DNA of 64,000 bases from Streptomyces sp. NBC_01288 (GCF_035982055.1 NZ_CP108427.1:7749001-7813000), one strand, 5' to 3'; numbered from the stretch's first letter, positions 24,597 to 33,275 are shown. Numbers and translations are program-made. Notes: generated by a model from the letters alone, not told the origin.

Positions 24597-25409
24597 TCAG
24601 GTGCGGCGCGCCAACGTGAGCGTTCGCTGCGCCGCCGCCACCACCGCCGCGTCGATGAACCGGCCGTCGGGCAGTGCCTGGGCACCCTCCTCCTGCATGG
24701 CGGCCTTGATGATCGTCTCGGCCTGTTCGATCTCCTCGTCCGTCGGGAGGAACGCGCTCTCGATGACCGGGAGTTGACGGGGGTGGATCGCCGCGCGACC
24801 CAGGAAACCCAGGGCGCGGCCGTGCGCGCAGGAGGCCGCCAGGCCCTCCAGGTCGCGGATGTCCGGGTGGACGGACTGGGGCGGCGGGGCCAGGCCAGCG
24901 GCCCGGGCGGCGACGATCACCCGCGAGCGGGACCAGTCCAGGCCGGCGTCGTCGCGTACGCCCAGGTCGGCCCGTAGATCCGCCTCGCCGAGCGCGATGC
25001 CGTGCACGGAGGAGTGCGCGGCGGCGATCGCGAAGGCGCGCTCGATCCCGAGGGCCGTCTCCAGGAGGGCGTACAGGGGGAGGTCGCGGGCCCTTTCCGC
25101 TACGGCTACGACGTCCTCCGCGGACGTCACCTTCGGGAGCCGTAGGCCGGACACGCCCGGGAGGGGTGTGAGCGTGCGGAGATCGTCGGCGGCCCAGGGG
25201 GTGTCGAGGGCGTTCACGCGTACGTGGACGTTGAGTTGGGGCTCCGAGAGAAGCTCCGCCGTGGCCGCGCGGGCGTAGTCCTTGCGGTCCGGGGCCACCG
25301 CGTCCTCCAGGTCCACGACGACCACGTCCGCGCCGGCGGTGAGGGCCTTGGCGACGATCGGAGGGCGGTCGCCGGGGACGTAGAGCCAGGTCAGGGGGTG
25401 CGGGGTCAC
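24597..25409 (-). CDS. CitE-like acyl-CoA lyase (HpcH/HpaI family)
   Basis: A 270-residue TIM-barrel lyase related to citrate lyase beta and malyl/citramalyl-CoA lyases. Motifs: WLYVPGDRPPIVAKAL, the metal/substrate loop VVDLEDAVAPDRKDYAR, GLRLPKVTSAEDV, the metal Glu in YALLETALGIERAFAIA, ALGEADLRADLG, and AAIHPRQLPVIE. Start GTG 25409 overlaps the CoA-transferase stop (GTGA). Together with that transferase it could activate and cleave a hydroxy acid. It is the last gene of the seven-gene minus-strand unit. The substrate is unknown. Confidence 0.9.
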   Translation of the reverse strand: MTPHPLTWLYVPGDRPPIVAKALTAGADVVVVDLEDAVAPDRKDYARAATAELLSEPQLNVHVRVNALDTPWAADDLRTLTPLPGVSGLRLPKVTSAEDVVAVAERARDLPLYALLETALGIERAFAIAAAHSSVHGIALGEADLRADLGVRDDAGLDWSRSRVIVAARAAGLAPPPQSVHPDIRDLEGLAASCAHGRALGFLGRAAIHPRQLPVIESAFLPTDEEIEQAETIIKAAMQEEGAQALPDGRFIDAAVVAAAQRTLTLARRT

Positions 25410-26608
25410 AGGGCGCCCTCCTGGCGGAGGGTGGTCAACTCGGTTTCGGTCAGGCCGAGTTCGGTGAGGACAGGGTCCGTGTCGGCGCCGTGGGGGCGGC
25501 CGGTCCAGCGGATCGCGCCGGGGGTCGCGGAGAGGCGGAAGAGGACGTTCTGCATGCGGAGGGGGCCGAGTTCGGGGTCGTCGACGGTGGTGATCGTGTC
25601 GAGGGCCTGGTACTGCGGGTCCGTCATGACATCCCGTACGTCCTGGATGGGGGCGACCGCCGCCTCCGCCTTCTCGAACGCGGCCAGCACCTCGGTGCGG
25701 GTGCGCTGCGCGATCCAGTCGCCGACCGCCGCGTCCAGGACGTCGGCGTGCCGGGCCCGTTCGGCGCCCGTCGCGAACCACGGTTCGTCGATCAGTTCCG
25801 GGCGGCCGACCAGGCGCATCACGCGCTCGGCGATCGACTGGGCCGAGGTGGAGACGGCGACCCAACTGCCGTCCGCCGTACGGTAGGTGTTGCGCGGGGC
25901 GTTGTTCTGCGAGCGGTTGCCGGTGCGTGGCTGGACGTGGCCGAGCTGGTCGTACCAGAGGGGCTGCGGGCCCAGTGCGGTGAGGATCGGTTCGATGATC
26001 GCCATGTCGACGACCTGGCCCTCGCCGGTGCGGTCGCGGGCGGCCAGCGCTGTCATCACGGCGTACGCCGTCGCCAGGCCCGCGATCGAGTCCGCGAGGC
26101 CGAACGGCGGGAGGGTCGGGGGCGCGTCCGGTTCGCCGGTGATCGCGGCGAAACCGCTCATCGCCTCGGCGAGGGTGCCGAAACCGGGGCGGTGCGCGTA
26201 GGGCCCGAACTGGCCGAACGCGGTGACCCGGGCGAGCACCAACTGCGGGTTGGCCGCGGAGAGTTCGGCCCAGCCGAGGTCCCATTTCTCCAGGGTGCCG
26301 GGGCGGAAGTTCTCGATGATCACGTCGGCGGTCGCGGCGAGCCGGAGCAGGGTGGCGCGCCCGCCCGGTTTCGACAGGTCGAGGGTGATCGCCCGCTTGT
26401 TGCGGCCGAGGAGTTTCCACCACAGGCCGATGCCGTCCTTCGAGGGGCCGTGGCCCCGGGACGGGTCGGGCCTGGTCGGGTGCTCGACCTTGATGACCTC
26501 GGCACCGAAGTCGCCGAGCATGGTGGCGGCGAGGGGGCCGGCGAAGAGCGTCGCGAGATCGAGAACGCGCAGGCCTGACAGGGGAGTTGTGGTCGGCGTC
26601 TCGGTCAT
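25406..26608 (-). CDS. Class III CoA-transferase (CaiB/BaiF/Frc family)
   Basis: A 400-residue CoA-transferase of the formyl-CoA transferase family, which moves CoA between carboxylates through an Asp-acyl intermediate. It shows GLRVLDLATLFAGPLAATMLGDFGAEVIKVE (here as LDLATLFAGPLAATMLGDFG), the NKRAITLDL block, the nucleophile Asp in GQVVDMAIIEP, and the C-terminal lobe with AIRWTGRPHGADTD. It overlaps the ribokinase gene upstream (ATGA) and the lyase downstream (GTGA). Such transferase-lyase pairs serve itaconate, citramalate or mesaconate routes in other bacteria; here that is inference. Confidence 0.92.
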   Translation of the reverse strand: MTETPTTTPLSGLRVLDLATLFAGPLAATMLGDFGAEVIKVEHPTRPDPSRGHGPSKDGIGLWWKLLGRNKRAITLDLSKPGGRATLLRLAATADVIIENFRPGTLEKWDLGWAELSAANPQLVLARVTAFGQFGPYAHRPGFGTLAEAMSGFAAITGEPDAPPTLPPFGLADSIAGLATAYAVMTALAARDRTGEGQVVDMAIIEPILTALGPQPLWYDQLGHVQPRTGNRSQNNAPRNTYRTADGSWVAVSTSAQSIAERVMRLVGRPELIDEPWFATGAERARHADVLDAAVGDWIAQRTRTEVLAAFEKAEAAVAPIQDVRDVMTDPQYQALDTITTVDDPELGPLRMQNVLFRLSATPGAIRWTGRPHGADTDPVLTELGLTETELTTLRQEGAL

Positions 26609-27501
26609 GAGGCGTACTGCTTCTCGATCTCCGCGCGGAACGGCATCGACGCCGTCGCCCCCGGCCGCTGCACGGACAGCGCCGCAGCCGCTGCCGCCCA
26701 GGCCAGCGCGTCCCGCATCGGGCGGTCCTCGGCGAGCGCCACCGCCAGCGCGCCGACGAAGGTGTCGCCCGCGCCGGTCGAGTCCACGGCGGTCACCTGA
26801 GGCGCGGACACGGTGAACGGCTCGGCGCCCCGGGCCGCGTACAGGCTGCCCGCCGCACCGAGAGTGACGATCACCTCGGGCACCTGGTCGAGCAGGGCCG
26901 CCGCCGCCTCGCGCGGGTCGGTGCGGCCGGTGAGGGCGGTGGCCTCGTGCTCGTTGGGGACCAACAGGTCTACGGCGGCCAGGAGTTCGGCGGGTAGGGG
27001 TTGGGCGGGCGAGGGCGTGAGGATCGTCCGGACGCCGTGGCGGCGGGCCGCCTCCGCGCCCGCGATCACCGCGGCGAGCGGGATCTCCAACTGGAGGAGC
27101 AGGGCGTCGGCCGTGGCGATGGTGGCCTCGTCGCCGGGGGCGAGGTGGTCGACGGTGCCGTTGGCGGCGGGGATCACGACGATCGCGTTGCCGCCCTCGT
27201 CGTCCACGACGATGTGCGCGGTGCCGGACGGGCCCTCGACGGTGCGCAGATGGTCGGTGTCGACACCGGAGTGTTCGAAGGTGGCGCGGAGTTGGGCGCC
27301 GTAGGCGTCGTTGCCGACCGCGCCGACGATCGTGACGTCCGTCGCGCCCGCGTGGGCCGCGGCGATGGCCTGGTTGGCGCCCTTGCCGCCGGGGATCGTG
27401 CGGAACTCCCGTCCCGTCACGGTCTCTCCGCGCTGCGGGGCCTTCGCGACGTAGGCGACGAGATCCATGTTCGTGCTGCCGAGCACGGCGATGTGGGTCA
27501 T
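26605..27501 (-). CDS. rbsK: Ribokinase-like PfkB sugar kinase
   Basis: A 298-residue PfkB kinase closest in motifs to ribokinase: N-terminal VLGSTNMDLV, the sugar-binding IPGGKGANQAIAAAHAG, VVIPAANGTVD, PNEHEATALTG, and the catalytic anion-hole motif TAVDSTGAGDTFVGAL. ATG 27501 overlaps the upstream glycohydrolase stop. In this operon it would phosphorylate ribose or a related sugar released by the glycohydrolases; that coupling is an inference from position. Kinases for other nucleoside-like sugars share these motifs. Confidence 0.85.
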   Translation of the reverse strand: MTHIAVLGSTNMDLVAYVAKAPQRGETVTGREFRTIPGGKGANQAIAAAHAGATDVTIVGAVGNDAYGAQLRATFEHSGVDTDHLRTVEGPSGTAHIVVDDEGGNAIVVIPAANGTVDHLAPGDEATIATADALLLQLEIPLAAVIAGAEAARRHGVRTILTPSPAQPLPAELLAAVDLLVPNEHEATALTGRTDPREAAAALLDQVPEVIVTLGAAGSLYAARGAEPFTVSAPQVTAVDSTGAGDTFVGALAVALAEDRPMRDALAWAAAAAALSVQRPGATASMPFRAEIEKQYAS

Positions 27502-28862
27502 GGGCGGGCGGTCTCCTGATGGGTGAGCCGGGCGAGAGTGTCGAAGCCGATGCCGTTGAAGTCGCCTACGGAGGTGGCGAGTCGGTTCTTGAGCGGGGTC
27601 GTCCAGCGGTCGGGGAGCGCGGAGTCCGAGAGAAGGGCGGCGATGCTGCCGACCGTCGCGCCGTTGGAGTCGGTGTCCCAACCCCCGGACACCGCACGGC
27701 AGATGGAGCCGGTGAAGTCGCCGTCAGCGTGGGTGAGGGCGGCGGCGATCAGGGCGGTGTTGGGGATCGCGTGGACCCAGTGGTGGGTGGGGGAGTAGGT
27801 GGCGTGGAGTTCGTCCACGATCGTGTCGAAGTCCCGCTGTTTTCGGGCCAGTTGGAGGGCGTGGTGAATCGCTTTGGCGAGGCGGGAGTCGGGCGGGACG
27901 ACCGTGAGTCCGGTGCGCAGGCAGGTGTGGACGTCGTGGGTGCCGGTGGTCGCGGTGGCGATGACGGCCGCCGTGAACATCGCCGCGTAGACGCCGTTCG
28001 CGGTGTGGGTCAACGTGGCGTCGCGGTGGGCCTGTTCGGCTGCCGCGCCGGGGTTTCCGGGGTTGGTCCAGCCGTGCACGTCGGCGCGGATCAGGGCGCC
28101 GATCCATTCGCGGAACGGGTTGCGGTGGCGGGCCGTTCGCGGGGGTTCCAGGCCGGTGAGGAGGTTGCGGTAGGCGATGCGTTCGGCGGTGAAGGTGCGG
28201 CCTGCGGGGAGTTCGTCGAGCCAGAGCTTCGCCACGTCGGCGGTGGTGAAGTCCTTGCCGTGGCGCTGTAGCAACAGGAGGTTCAACAGGGGGTAGTTGA
28301 GGTCGTCGTCCTCGGGCATGCCGTCGATGTTCTCGGCCAGGGAGGTGGGGGCGGAGCGGCGGTTCCAGGGGTGGGTGGCGAGGAGTTCGGCGGGGACGCC
28401 ACGGGCGGTGAAGTAGGAGTTGAGGGGCCAGTTGCCGGTGGCTCGGGCGAGTTGGCGGATGCCGTCGAGGCTGATCTTCTCGACGGGTTTGCCGAGGAGG
28501 CAGCCGACGGCGCGGCCCAGCCAGGCGGCCTGGAGGCGGGCCGGACGGGGTGGGAGATGCGGTGAAGTGGCTTGTGGGGTGGGCCAGTTGGGGCAGAGGG
28601 ATTTGATGCGTGCCAGGTCGGTGGGTTCATGGTCCGCCAACCTGCTCGGTAGGTCGGCCAGTTCGTCGAGCAGGTCCTCGGCGAGCAACCGGAGGTAGCG
28701 GGTGGGGGGTCGGTCCGACGCGCCTGCCCGTTCCGGGGCTTCCGTACCGCCCGCCGCTCGCCAGCGTGCCGCGATCGCGGACGGTTCGCGTCCGTCCTGG
28801 GCGGCCTGGCGCAGTTCGTGGCCGAGCAGGTCCTCCGGCTGGACCCAGGTCAGTCGGAGCAC
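27498..28862 (-). CDS. ADP-ribosylglycohydrolase paralogue 4 (GCLLGKP type)
   Basis: A 454-residue protein from GTG 28862, overlapping the upstream gene by 13 bp. An N-terminal helical part of about 125 residues (WVQPEDLLGHELRQAAQDG) precedes the PF03747-type domain. The first metal motif is GRAVGCLLGKPVE, with Cys where others have Asp (GDALG); the second is GMPEDDDLNYP and the third is GGWDTDSNGATVGS. The Cys form is, from memory, usual in one subfamily, so it may be active. It is the most divergent of the four copies here and the one next to the kinase. Confidence 0.88.
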   Translation of the reverse strand: MLRLTWVQPEDLLGHELRQAAQDGREPSAIAARWRAAGGTEAPERAGASDRPPTRYLRLLAEDLLDELADLPSRLADHEPTDLARIKSLCPNWPTPQATSPHLPPRPARLQAAWLGRAVGCLLGKPVEKISLDGIRQLARATGNWPLNSYFTARGVPAELLATHPWNRRSAPTSLAENIDGMPEDDDLNYPLLNLLLLQRHGKDFTTADVAKLWLDELPAGRTFTAERIAYRNLLTGLEPPRTARHRNPFREWIGALIRADVHGWTNPGNPGAAAEQAHRDATLTHTANGVYAAMFTAAVIATATTGTHDVHTCLRTGLTVVPPDSRLAKAIHHALQLARKQRDFDTIVDELHATYSPTHHWVHAIPNTALIAAALTHADGDFTGSICRAVSGGWDTDSNGATVGSIAALLSDSALPDRWTTPLKNRLATSVGDFNGIGFDTLARLTHQETARP

Positions 28863-30046
28863 CGCAGTCCTCCGATCTCGGTGAACGCGGCCTCGTGGGC
28901 CCGGCGTCGGAGGACGTCGCGTTCGAAGAGCTCGCGGGTGACGGCGGTGAGGGTCGCGGCCGGTTCCCAGAGGTCCAGGCGGCTGGCTTCCGCGACCGTC
29001 TTCGACCAGTCCTGCGGGACCGTGGAGCCGAGGGCGCCGGCCACCGCGCCGGCCATCGTCGCGATCGAGTCGCAGTCCCGGCCGTAGTTCACCGAACCCA
29101 GCACCGCGTGGCGGTAGTCGCCGCCGGAGACCACCAACATGCCCAGGGCGACCGGGAGTTCCTCGATCGCCTTGGTGCGGGAAGGGCGGCGGGCGTCGAG
29201 GGAGGGGGCGCGGTAGTCGGGGCCGACCGTGTCGTACGGCGCGATCGCCTCCCGCAGGGGGACCAGGGCCGACTCGAAGTCCGAGTAGCGGGCGGCCACT
29301 TCGCAGACCCGCTCGATGGCGGTGCGGGTGCCGTCTTTTGCCAGGGCGAGGCAGGCGGCCACGACCGAGTCTGGGGTGGCGCCCGGGACGCAGGCTGCCG
29401 ATACGGCTGCGGCGAAGACGCCGGCCGCCTCTCGGCCGTACGACGACTGGTGGGCGCCCGCGATGTCGAGAGCCTCGGCGTAAGCGGCCGCCGGATGGGC
29501 CGCGTTGACCAGGCCGACCGGGGCCATGTACATCGCGGCACCGCAGTTGACGATGTTGCCGACGCCGGCTTCGCGGGGGTCGATGTGGCCGTAGTGCAGG
29601 CGGGTCGCGAGCCATTTCTCGGCGAGGAAGATGCGGTGGAGGGGGATGGCTTCCGCCTCCAACTCCGGGATCCAGCGCGGGGTTCGCATCAGGTCCGGGA
29701 CGAGGTGGTCGGCGACGGAGTAGGCGTCGAGGTGGTCGCGGACCTGGGCGTAGACCCGTACGAGAGCGTGGGTCATCAAGGTGTCGTCGGTGACGTGGCC
29801 GTCGCCCTTGTGGTACGGGGCGATGGGGCGGGCGGTGCGCCAGGCTTCGCCGTTCCAGGGGCCGACGATGCCGTGGACGCGGCCGGCGTGGCGTTCGAGG
29901 ATCTGCTCGGGGGAGTAGCCCTCCACGGGGCCGCCGAGGGCGTCGCCGACGGCGGCGCCCACCAGGGCTCCGGTGATCCTTTCGTCGAGGCTGGTTTCCA
30001 GCTCTTTAGGTTCTTTGAGTTCTTTGGGTGGCATGCACCGAATCAT
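28850..30046 (-). CDS. ADP-ribosylglycohydrolase paralogue 3
   Basis: About 398 residues. All three dinuclear-metal motifs of the DraG/ARH family are present: GAAVGDALGGPVEGY, GHVTDDTLMTHALVR, and SVNYGRDCDSIATMAGAVAGAL. It therefore looks catalytically competent to hydrolyse an N- or O-linked ADP-ribose or ribosyl bond. ATG 30046 overlaps the previous stop as ATGA but has AGGAGG directly abutting; ATG 30034, twelve bases further, is an alternative. A short Lys/Glu repeat (PKELKEPKELE) forms the N-terminus. Confidence 0.9.
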   Translation of the reverse strand: MIRCMPPKELKEPKELETSLDERITGALVGAAVGDALGGPVEGYSPEQILERHAGRVHGIVGPWNGEAWRTARPIAPYHKGDGHVTDDTLMTHALVRVYAQVRDHLDAYSVADHLVPDLMRTPRWIPELEAEAIPLHRIFLAEKWLATRLHYGHIDPREAGVGNIVNCGAAMYMAPVGLVNAAHPAAAYAEALDIAGAHQSSYGREAAGVFAAAVSAACVPGATPDSVVAACLALAKDGTRTAIERVCEVAARYSDFESALVPLREAIAPYDTVGPDYRAPSLDARRPSRTKAIEELPVALGMLVVSGGDYRHAVLGSVNYGRDCDSIATMAGAVAGALGSTVPQDWSKTVAEASRLDLWEPAATLTAVTRELFERDVLRRRAHEAAFTEIGGLRCSD

Positions 30047-31989
30047 CCTCCTGGTGGGGGCGGTTGTGTGGCTTCCAGGAGTTCGGCGAGTTCTACGAGG
30101 TCCGTGCCGGTGAGGCGGGGGAGTGCGCAGCCGGAGAGGGTGCGGCAGGCGTCCCGCCAGGTCGACGGGATCGCCTGGCCGCCGCTGAGTGCTCCGGTTA
30201 GGGCGCCTGCGAGTGCCGGGGCCGAGTCGGCGACCCGGGAGAGGCAGGCCGCGGCGGGGACCGCTTCCGCGATGCGGCCGCGGGCTGCTGTTGCCAGGGC
30301 CAGGGCTACGGGGACTGTTTCGGCGGCTGCGATGCCGTAGCTGTAGACGTGGTCGACGATCTGGTGTTCCAGGAGGGGGATCAGCGCGAAGGCGTTGTCG
30401 CTGTCCTGGGCCAACTTCAGGGCGTGGCGGGCGTTGCGGCCGATCTCCGTGGCCTCGGGGAGTTCGGCGAGGGCCGCTGCCACGCACTCGTCCACGTCCG
30501 CGCCGACCAGGGCGAGGGAGAGGGCCGCCGCCATGGCTCTGGCGCCGTGGACTCCGTCGCCGTCCTGGGTGTAGTGGGCGTCGAACTCGGCGAGGGCGGC
30601 GGCGCGTTGGGGGTCGCCGGGGTGCGCTACCGCTAGTACGCAGGCTCTTACGCAGGCCGCGTCGTCGAAGTAGTGGGGGTTGTCGTGGCCGGTGGCGGGT
30701 GGGCGGAGGCCGGCCGCGAGGTTTCCCAGGCCTGCCCTTACCGAGATGCGGGCGCGGAGGGGGAGCACGGCGGACTCGACCTCCGGGGCGCGGTCCGCTG
30801 CGGCGGCGACCTCGCTGGCGATGGCGTTCCAGGTGAGGTCGATCGCGGCGCGGGTGCGGCGCTCGCGGCTCAGGTCGCCCAGGACTGTGTCGTCGCCGGC
30901 TCTCAGTACGGCTTCTGCGGCGAACGCCGCCCATTCGGCGTCGTCGGAGGGCCCGAGGCGTAGGGGTTCGGGGGGTTGGTTCAGGGCGATGGGGACGGGG
31001 AGGGTGGTGGTCGCGTTCTGTTCGGCGAAGGTGTCCAGCTCGCGGGTGAGGCGGCGGGTCCACTCGGGCATGCGAGCAGCGCGGTGCCTTGCGGCGGGCC
31101 AGCCGGCGGCATCACCTGCGGCCAGCCCGAGGAGCAGCCCCTCGATACGGCGAGCCTTGCGAACAGCCTCGGCTCCGCCATCGGCCTTGGTGTTCCCACC
31201 CGCACCGCCCGTACAACTTTCGTCGTCGGGTGCGGGTGGCCCCTGTGGGGCGAAATCGCCGTCGGCGGCTGTGCGGTTGAGGTGGGTGGGGTGGGGTGCG
31301 TTGAGGTGGGAAGCGGATGCGGGCGGGTCGTGCGGGGCGGATTCGCCTTCGGCGGCCGTGGGGTGGAACAGGTTGGGGTGGAGACGAGGGCTGGAGGTGG
31401 GTGGCCAGGTGCGTTCGCCGTTGGCGGCTGCGGGGTGGAGCGGCCTGGGGCGGGAGTCGGAGGTGTGTGGTTCCTGCGGGGTGCGTTCACCGTTGGCGGG
31501 CGCGGGTTGCTCCCGCGGGGCGAACTCGCTGTCGGCGGCCGTCGGTTGGAGAGGCTTGGGGCGGAGTGGGCGACTGGAGGCGGGTGGTCCTTGTGGGGCG
31601 GACTTGCCTTCGGCGGCTGCGGGTTGGAGCGGCCTGGGGCGGGAGTCGGAGGTGGGTGGCCCTTGCGGGGTGCATTCGCTGTCGGCGGCCGTGGGTGGTT
31701 CCTGCGGGGTGAACTCGCCGTGTGCGGCTGCGGGTTGGAGCGGTTTGGGGTAGAGATGGGGGCCGGGTGCGGGTGGCCCCTGCGGAGTGCGTTCGTCATC
31801 CGCGGCCGCAGGTGGCTGCCGCAGGGCGGATTCGCCGTCAGGCGCTGCGGGTTGGAGCCGCTTCCGGTGGAGCGGGACACCGGGTGCGGGTTGTTGCCCC
31901 TGTCGCGTGAACTCGCCCTCAGGGAACGCGGGTTCAATCCGTTGCGCGTCCGGTGCCACCCCGTCGCCCCCGCTCTCCTCACGCCTCAC
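30043..31989 (-). CDS. ADP-ribosylglycohydrolase paralogue 2 with a repeat-rich N-terminal region
   Basis: A 648-residue protein from GTG 31989, overlapping paralogue 1 by 4 bp. Residues 24-270 are about eight imperfect Pro-rich units of 24-39 residues with the pattern DGE-APQ-PP then LQPAAA. The glycohydrolase domain starts at RRIEGLLLGLAAGDAAGWP, keeps the second motif as GPSDDAEWAAFA, but the third reads CLSRVADSAPALAGAL: the first Asp of the usual RDxD is Val. Metal binding may be impaired, so a regulatory or structural role is possible. Length is almost twice the family norm. Confidence 0.85.
   Translation of the reverse strand: MRREESGGDGVAPDAQRIEPAFPEGEFTRQGQQPAPGVPLHRKRLQPAAPDGESALRQPPAAADDERTPQGPPAPGPHLYPKPLQPAAAHGEFTPQEPPTAADSECTPQGPPTSDSRPRPLQPAAAEGKSAPQGPPASSRPLRPKPLQPTAADSEFAPREQPAPANGERTPQEPHTSDSRPRPLHPAAANGERTWPPTSSPRLHPNLFHPTAAEGESAPHDPPASASHLNAPHPTHLNRTAADGDFAPQGPPAPDDESCTGGAGGNTKADGGAEAVRKARRIEGLLLGLAAGDAAGWPAARHRAARMPEWTRRLTRELDTFAEQNATTTLPVPIALNQPPEPLRLGPSDDAEWAAFAAEAVLRAGDDTVLGDLSRERRTRAAIDLTWNAIASEVAAAADRAPEVESAVLPLRARISVRAGLGNLAAGLRPPATGHDNPHYFDDAACVRACVLAVAHPGDPQRAAALAEFDAHYTQDGDGVHGARAMAAALSLALVGADVDECVAAALAELPEATEIGRNARHALKLAQDSDNAFALIPLLEHQIVDHVYSYGIAAAETVPVALALATAARGRIAEAVPAAACLSRVADSAPALAGALTGALSGGQAIPSTWRDACRTLSGCALPRLTGTDLVELAELLEATQPPPPGG
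31190..31925 (-). repeat. Degenerate tandem repeat array encoding the Pro-rich region of paralogue 2
   Basis: About 730 bp of GC-rich degenerate repeats, in frame with the glycohydrolase on the minus strand. A long near-copy at 31423-31500 recurs at 31612-31689, offset by 189 bp (63 codons), showing a higher-order unit made of a long (37-codon) and a short (24-26-codon) repeat. All visible spacings keep the frame, which argues for selection on the protein. Confidence 0.8.
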
Positions 31990-33095
31990 AGCTGCACCTC
32001 GTCCTCATCCGCAGCCAGCACGTACTCCCGTTGATCCCGTTGGTTGCGTCGCTCACGCTGGTCTCGTCGGACAAAGCCCCCCGTGCCCCACTTCCCGCCC
32101 TCCCCCGGAACCAGCAACTCCGCGATGTCCAGCACATGGTGACCGGCCATCGCCGGTAGGCAGCTCCCCCGTGCCGGGCCGATCGCCGACGCCCAGTCGG
32201 GTGGGATCGATGACGCGCCCCGGGTCGCGCCTGCCAGCGCCCCCGCCACCGCGGCCGTCGTATCCGCGTCCCGCCCCATGTTCACCGCGGTGAGGACCGA
32301 CTCCACGAAGTCGCCGTCCGCTGCCGCGTATGCGCCGAAGGCGAGGGCCACCGCCTCGGGGGCCAGGTCGGTCCAGGGGTAGCCGCCGATGACCACCGCG
32401 GAGCGGACCGCTCGTTCGCCTCGGTGGGCCACCGCCACCGCTCGGCGTAGGGAGCGGGCCGTCCAGGAGTCGTCGGGGACCACCGCCAGGGCGGAGGCGA
32501 CCACCGCGATCGTCGGGGCTCCCGCCATCGCCGCCGCCACGCCCGCCGCGACCGCCTGGCCGCCGTAGATGCCCTCGCCGTCGTGACTCACCGAACCGTC
32601 GATCGCGACGAGACGGGCCGCCTCCGCCGGGCGGCCCGCCGCGAAGACGCCGAAGGGGGCCGCGCGCATGGCCAGGCCGTCGCTCCAGGCGTGGCGGTGT
32701 TGGGCCGAGATGGGGGCGGCCAGGCCTCGGCGGAGGTTCTCCAGGGTGCCGCGTTCGCTGAAGCCCGCTCCGCGGAACGGGCCCTCGTCCCGGTCCGCGA
32801 TCCACTCGTGCCAGGCCGCCTCTACGTGGGTCGGCGTGAGGGCCGAGCCGTGGCGGGCGAGGAGGAGGCCGGAGAAGATCGCGTACTCCGTGTCGTCCGT
32901 GCCGGCCGGGTTCTCCGCGACGTAGCCCGTGATGCGGCCCCAACGGGCGCGGATCTCCGAAGGCTTCATGTTTTCTGCTGGTGCCCCGAGGGCGTCCCCT
33001 ACCGCGAGGCCGAGCAGCGCGCCGCGCGCTCGTTCGCGGAGTTCGGTGGCGTTCTTGGGCGCCGGGACCGGGGGAATGCAGGCGATCGATGCCAT
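31986..33095 (-). CDS. ADP-ribosylglycohydrolase paralogue 1
   Basis: A 369-residue protein from ATG 33095, with GGAGAGG seven bases upstream. It is the first gene of the seven-gene overlapping unit. All metal motifs are intact: LGLAVGDALGAPAENM, AGTDDTEYAIFSGLLLA, and NMGRDADTTAAVAGALAGA. A charged tail (RRDQRERRNQRDQREYVL) of about 30 residues follows the domain. Members of the family remove ADP-ribose from Arg or other acceptors, but many bacterial copies have unknown small-molecule substrates. Confidence 0.92.
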   Translation of the reverse strand: MASIACIPPVPAPKNATELRERARGALLGLAVGDALGAPAENMKPSEIRARWGRITGYVAENPAGTDDTEYAIFSGLLLARHGSALTPTHVEAAWHEWIADRDEGPFRGAGFSERGTLENLRRGLAAPISAQHRHAWSDGLAMRAAPFGVFAAGRPAEAARLVAIDGSVSHDGEGIYGGQAVAAGVAAAMAGAPTIAVVASALAVVPDDSWTARSLRRAVAVAHRGERAVRSAVVIGGYPWTDLAPEAVALAFGAYAAADGDFVESVLTAVNMGRDADTTAAVAGALAGATRGASSIPPDWASAIGPARGSCLPAMAGHHVLDIAELLVPGEGGKWGTGGFVRRDQRERRNQRDQREYVLAADEDEVQL

Positions 33096-33256
33096 ACGCG
33101 GCCTCTCCTACGGGGTTCCCTCAGGGCGCCTCAGGGCGCGGAACCCTTTGCGGATGTCTCCCACGGGAGGCCTTCGGCAGAGCCTGACGGAGTGCAGCGT
33201 CACCCGGTCGACATCTGATCAGTCACTGTCACGTATGAGCGTTCGAGGGTAAAGGT

Positions 33257-33275
33257 GCAGGTTAGCGCAGCCTTT
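33257..33275. promoter_or_regulatory. Weak second iron-box-like site
   Basis: GCAGGTTAGCGCAGCCTTT matches the DtxR/IdeR consensus TWAGGTTAGSCTAACCTWA at 13 of 19 positions, with one half (AGGTTAGC) exact. It lies 63 bp from the stronger site, toward the glycohydrolase operon. Confidence 0.4.

Noticed and set aside
27502..29615. Paralogue 4 starting at 29615 as a fusion
   Set aside because: The upstream part of that frame is the antisense-frame shadow of paralogue 3; GTG 28862 with a 13-bp overlap is the proper start.
31190..31925. Possible CRISPR array
   Set aside because: Repeats are degenerate, of changing length, in frame and without unique spacers; no cas gene is near.
30976..32034. Long plus-strand open frame with Gly/Val/Cys-rich repeats
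   Set aside because: It is the antisense of the repeat-coding paralogue 2. Composition is unnatural, and the minus-strand frame has overlapping neighbours and a recognisable domain.
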